DNA from: Oscillospiraceae bacterium
GTDB taxonomy: Bacteria > Bacillota > Clostridia > Oscillospirales > Ruminococcaceae
Reading direction: 5' to 3'
DNA length: 16,513 nucleotides
NCBI GenBank assembly: GCA_028694405.1
Contig: JAQUTM010000032.1
Span: 1-16,513, forward strand
This document shows positions 14,417 to 16,513 of the stretch, one piece after another. The first letter of the stretch is position 1. Each line of letters starts with the position of its first letter. Under the pieces are notes generated by a model. The model worked only from the letters and a program-made list of their open reading frames with translations, was not told the DNA's origin and did no database searches. Position numbers and translations under genes: made by a program.

Positions 14417-16003
14417 TTACAAAGGCGGCAAAAATGTATCAATCATACTTTTTGCTACGCGTACCCCGTCTACTGCTGCGCTTATAATGCCGCCTGCATA
14501 CCCGGCACCCTCACCTGTGGGGTAAAGCCCTTTTATGTCCGCAGACATATAGTTGCTGTCGCGCGCTATGCGCACGGGACTGCTGGTGCGCGTTTCCACA
14601 CCGGTTAAAATAGCTTCCGGAGCAGTATAGCCTTTTATTTTTGTATTAAAGCTGCGCAAGCCCGCCTGCAAAGCGCCCGTAAGCTCTTCTCCAAAAAGTA
14701 CGCTCATATCTGCCGCAGTTACGCCGCGCGGATAAGTGGGCTGCAATATATCCGTATTTAATTGTGCGGTTCCCGCTAAAAAGCTTTGTATATTTTGTGC
14801 CGGTGCCGTGTAGTTACCGCCGCCCAGTAAAAAGGCGTGCTGCTCCAGCTTTTGCTGAAAAGCAATGGCCTGCATGGCATCGCCGTTAAAGTCATTCTCG
14901 TTTACGCTTACCACAACAGCCGCATTGGCATTTTTGCCGTCTCTGGCGTGGTAGCTCATACCGTTGGTTACAACGGTGTTTTCCTCACTGGAAGCAGCCA
15001 CTACATTGCCGCCGGGGCACATACAAAAGCTATAAACACAGCGTCCGTTTACATGGCTGCTTAGCTGATATTCCCCTTTTGGCAAAGCAGGGTGCCCTGC
15101 GGCACTGTGATAAAGCGCCTTGTCTATTTCTGTTTGCAGGTGCTCGGCCCGAAAGCCTACACTAAAGGGTTTTGCCTGTAGGGCTACACCCTGTTCTTTC
15201 AACATAGCAAAGGTATCTCTGGCAGAGTGTCCGATAGCCAGCACCAACGCCTCACAGGGAATTTCACCATTTGTGGTTTGCACACCCGCCAAACGGCCTT
15301 GTTTTTTTACAAGACCTGTAAGCTTTGTCTCAAAATGTACCGTGCCGCCCAGTGCAATAATTTCATTGCGAATACTTGCAATAACATCGCGCAGCAAGTC
15401 TGTGCCGATATGCGGCTTTTGCTGCCATGCAATTTCCTTTGGGGCGCCGTGCATAAGCAAGGTTTCGGTAATAAAATCACACAGCGGGTCATTGATGCGG
15501 GTTGTAAGCTTACCGTCGCTAAAAGTGCCGGCCCCGCCCTCACCAAATTGTACGTTTGTGTTTACATCTAAAATACCACCTGCATTAAACCGCTCTATAG
15601 CCGCCATACGGTGTGGAATATCCTGCCCGCGCTCAAGTACAATGGGACAAAACCCCTTTTGCGCCAAAAGCAGCGCAGCAAACAGCCCCGCAGGGCCACA
15701 GCCGCACACAATGGGCCGGTAACTCAGCTTTTGCGTCGGTTTTTCAAAGCAGAGCGTTTGCCTTTGCTTATAGCTTACATTTTTTATATTTTTATTTTTT
15801 GCCAAAAAGGCGGGTTCATCTTGCATTTCAAAAGCTACCGTATACACCAAAGCCGGTGTACCGTGCCTTGCGTCTACGCTAACCTTTGCAATATTGGCAG
15901 CTTTTATCTGCCCTACACGCAAGCCAATTTGCTTTTGGGCCGCTTCTATTGCACTTTGTGCATTGCTGCCCAAGGGTAATTTAATTTGGTTTACAAGCAG
16001 CAT
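14417..16003 (-). CDS. Uncharacterised FAD-dependent dehydrogenase (COG2509 family)
   Basis: The product has 528 residues. After an N-terminal region of about 95 residues comes the FAD dinucleotide-binding motif GCGPAGLFAALLLA (G101, G103, G106), then VLERG. The family block FGEGGAGTFSDGKL lies at about 153-166, and a C-terminal flavin contact YPTGEGAGYAGGI near 500. The pattern matches the COG2509 flavoproteins, common in Clostridia but of unknown reaction, sometimes listed as NAD(FAD)-utilising dehydrogenase. No signal peptide or membrane segment is seen. GGGAGG lies 5 bases before the ATG. It is next to a ybbR/cdaR-like gene, a frequent arrangement, and 34 bases upstream of recJ. Confidence 0.9.
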   Translation of the reverse strand: MLLVNQIKLPLGSNAQSAIEAAQKQIGLRVGQIKAANIAKVSVDARHGTPALVYTVAFEMQDEPAFLAKNKNIKNVSYKQRQTLCFEKPTQKLSYRPIVCGCGPAGLFAALLLAQKGFCPIVLERGQDIPHRMAAIERFNAGGILDVNTNVQFGEGGAGTFSDGKLTTRINDPLCDFITETLLMHGAPKEIAWQQKPHIGTDLLRDVIASIRNEIIALGGTVHFETKLTGLVKKQGRLAGVQTTNGEIPCEALVLAIGHSARDTFAMLKEQGVALQAKPFSVGFRAEHLQTEIDKALYHSAAGHPALPKGEYQLSSHVNGRCVYSFCMCPGGNVVAASSEENTVVTNGMSYHARDGKNANAAVVVSVNENDFNGDAMQAIAFQQKLEQHAFLLGGGNYTAPAQNIQSFLAGTAQLNTDILQPTYPRGVTAADMSVLFGEELTGALQAGLRSFNTKIKGYTAPEAILTGVETRTSSPVRIARDSNYMSADIKGLYPTGEGAGYAGGIISAAVDGVRVAKSMIDTFLPPL

Positions 16004-16030
16004 AAAAGCCTCCCTTTTATAAAATTAAAA

Positions 16031-16080
16031 ATGGACAGGTGTCCGCAAGGGCAAAAGCCCAAGGCGTGTCACCCGCCCAT
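16031..16080 (-). terminator. Long imperfect hairpin between the YbbR/CdaR-like gene and the FAD dehydrogenase
   Basis: Fifty bases form a long imperfect stem. The outer ATGG/CCAT and GGTG/CACC pairs enclose inner CGC/GCG and GGGC-TTTT-GCCC pairs, with small internal loops. It starts 21 bases past the upstream stop. The minus-strand tail is TTTTTAATTTTA, so it fits an intrinsic terminator. Its branched, GC-rich form would also fit a dispersed repeat. Confidence 0.6.
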
Positions 16081-16101
16081 TTTTTTGCTGAAAACAAGCT
16101 G

Positions 16102-16513
16102 TTATTTTACGCTAATGTTAATAAGTGCCGTGTAGCTACCCGAGGCAAAAATGTTGTTGCTGGAAGGTACAATAATATTTACAGGCGCATTTTGCTGGCC
16201 CTTGGCAAACGTAATATTGTTTGCGTCCATCTGTGCAATTACGTTGTTGGCTTGCAGTTCATCTAGCTCTGCCTCCGGACCAACCAGCGTTACATTGTAA
16301 ATTTTTTGAGTTTCTACGCTTACATCATAATTCTGCGGTACATTTATAACACGAATATCACTTACCGTAACCACCTTGGTAGACAAATTTTTAGCGTCAA
16401 TGGTGGCAGTAACACTTATAATATTATCGGTGTTGATAAACTTAGCAGGCAGCATTACCTCAAAGGGATATTCCTCGCCTACTTCAAAAGCTTGTAAATC
16501 AATATACCCCAGC
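16102..16513 (-). CDS. cdaR: YbbR-like domain protein (CdaR-like), C-terminal part, truncated by window edge
   Basis: The gene is partial; the frame is open to the window end, giving about 136 residues. It contains YbbR-type repeats: segments such as VINVPQNYDVSVETQKIYNV and ELDELQANNVIAQMDANNIT, then VNIIVPSSNNIF and a closing GSYTALINISVK. YbbR domains make up CdaR, the extracytoplasmic regulator of the di-adenylate cyclase CdaA, normally encoded between cdaA and glmM. Only the C-terminal end is visible, so the membrane anchor and cdaA lie outside the window. The methionine at 16455-16453 is internal because the upstream residues (GEEYPFEV) continue the domain. The CdaR name is inferred from family and neighbourhood. 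Confidence 0.75.
   Translation of the reverse strand, partial: LGYIDLQAFEVGEEYPFEVMLPAKFINTDNIISVTATIDAKNLSTKVVTVSDIRVINVPQNYDVSVETQKIYNVTLVGPEAELDELQANNVIAQMDANNITFAKGQQNAPVNIIVPSSNNIFASGSYTALINISVK

Noticed and set aside
1..16513. CRISPR arrays, tRNA or rRNA genes, insertion sequences, phage or defence genes
   Set aside because: No regularly spaced repeats, no tRNA cloverleaf or rRNA-like sequence, no transposase or integrase motifs and no terminal inverted repeats were found. The whole window reads as ordinary vertically inherited chromosome.

Overview
The window looks like core chromosome of a spore-forming, low-to-moderate GC Firmicute of the class Clostridia, plausibly Oscillospiraceae/Ruminococcaceae. 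The evidence is the combination of sporulation genes yabP and yabQ, the Firmicute gene order mazG-hup-rqcP(yabO)-yabP-yabQ-divIC-yabR, a recJ-rel-dtd-MBL-hemZ cluster, long-form HPF and strong AGGAGG-type ribosome binding sites. The genus cannot be fixed from the sequence alone. Every gene I accept lies on the minus strand, so transcription runs from high to low coordinates.

Region A (16513 to about 6090): the 3' part of a YbbR/CdaR-like gene ends at 16102 and is followed by a long imperfect hairpin (16031-16080). Then comes a tightly spaced run: FAD-dependent dehydrogenase, recJ, rel, dtd, an MBL-fold hydrolase, hemZ, a uridine-kinase-like gene and a small zinc-ribbon protein. The run ends at a probable terminator (6091-6115). 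It groups DNA repair, the stringent response, D-aminoacyl-tRNA proofreading and porphyrin-related radical SAM chemistry.

Region B (about 6000 to 2660): a candidate promoter (5971-5999) precedes mazG and hup. A strong terminator (4741-4767) separates them from rqcP, yabP, yabQ and divIC. After a further hairpin (3175-3195) comes the S1-domain gene yabR, closed by a terminator (2661-2688). This block combines nucleotide-pool cleaning, nucleoid structure, ribosome rescue, spore cortex formation and septum formation.

Region C (2602 to 1): a stand-alone amidohydrolase of unknown substrate, the hibernation factor gene hpf with its own extended -10 promoter and a leader hairpin, a textbook terminator (689-720), and the 5' part of a THUMP-domain rRNA methyltransferase running off the window edge.

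Several start codons were moved from the longest possible reading frame to the one with a properly spaced Shine-Dalgarno (rlmL/ypsC TTG, hpf, yabP GTG, rqcP, hup, mazG GTG, dtd GTG). I see no rRNA, tRNA, insertion sequence, phage gene, CRISPR array or defence system, and no clearly new biological system. No stretch longer than 300 bases lacks a gene; the longest gap is 5916-6172. The findings are modest: domain losses in mazG and in the kinase, leader and intergenic hairpins, a terminator stronger in the antisense direction, and orphan conserved genes.
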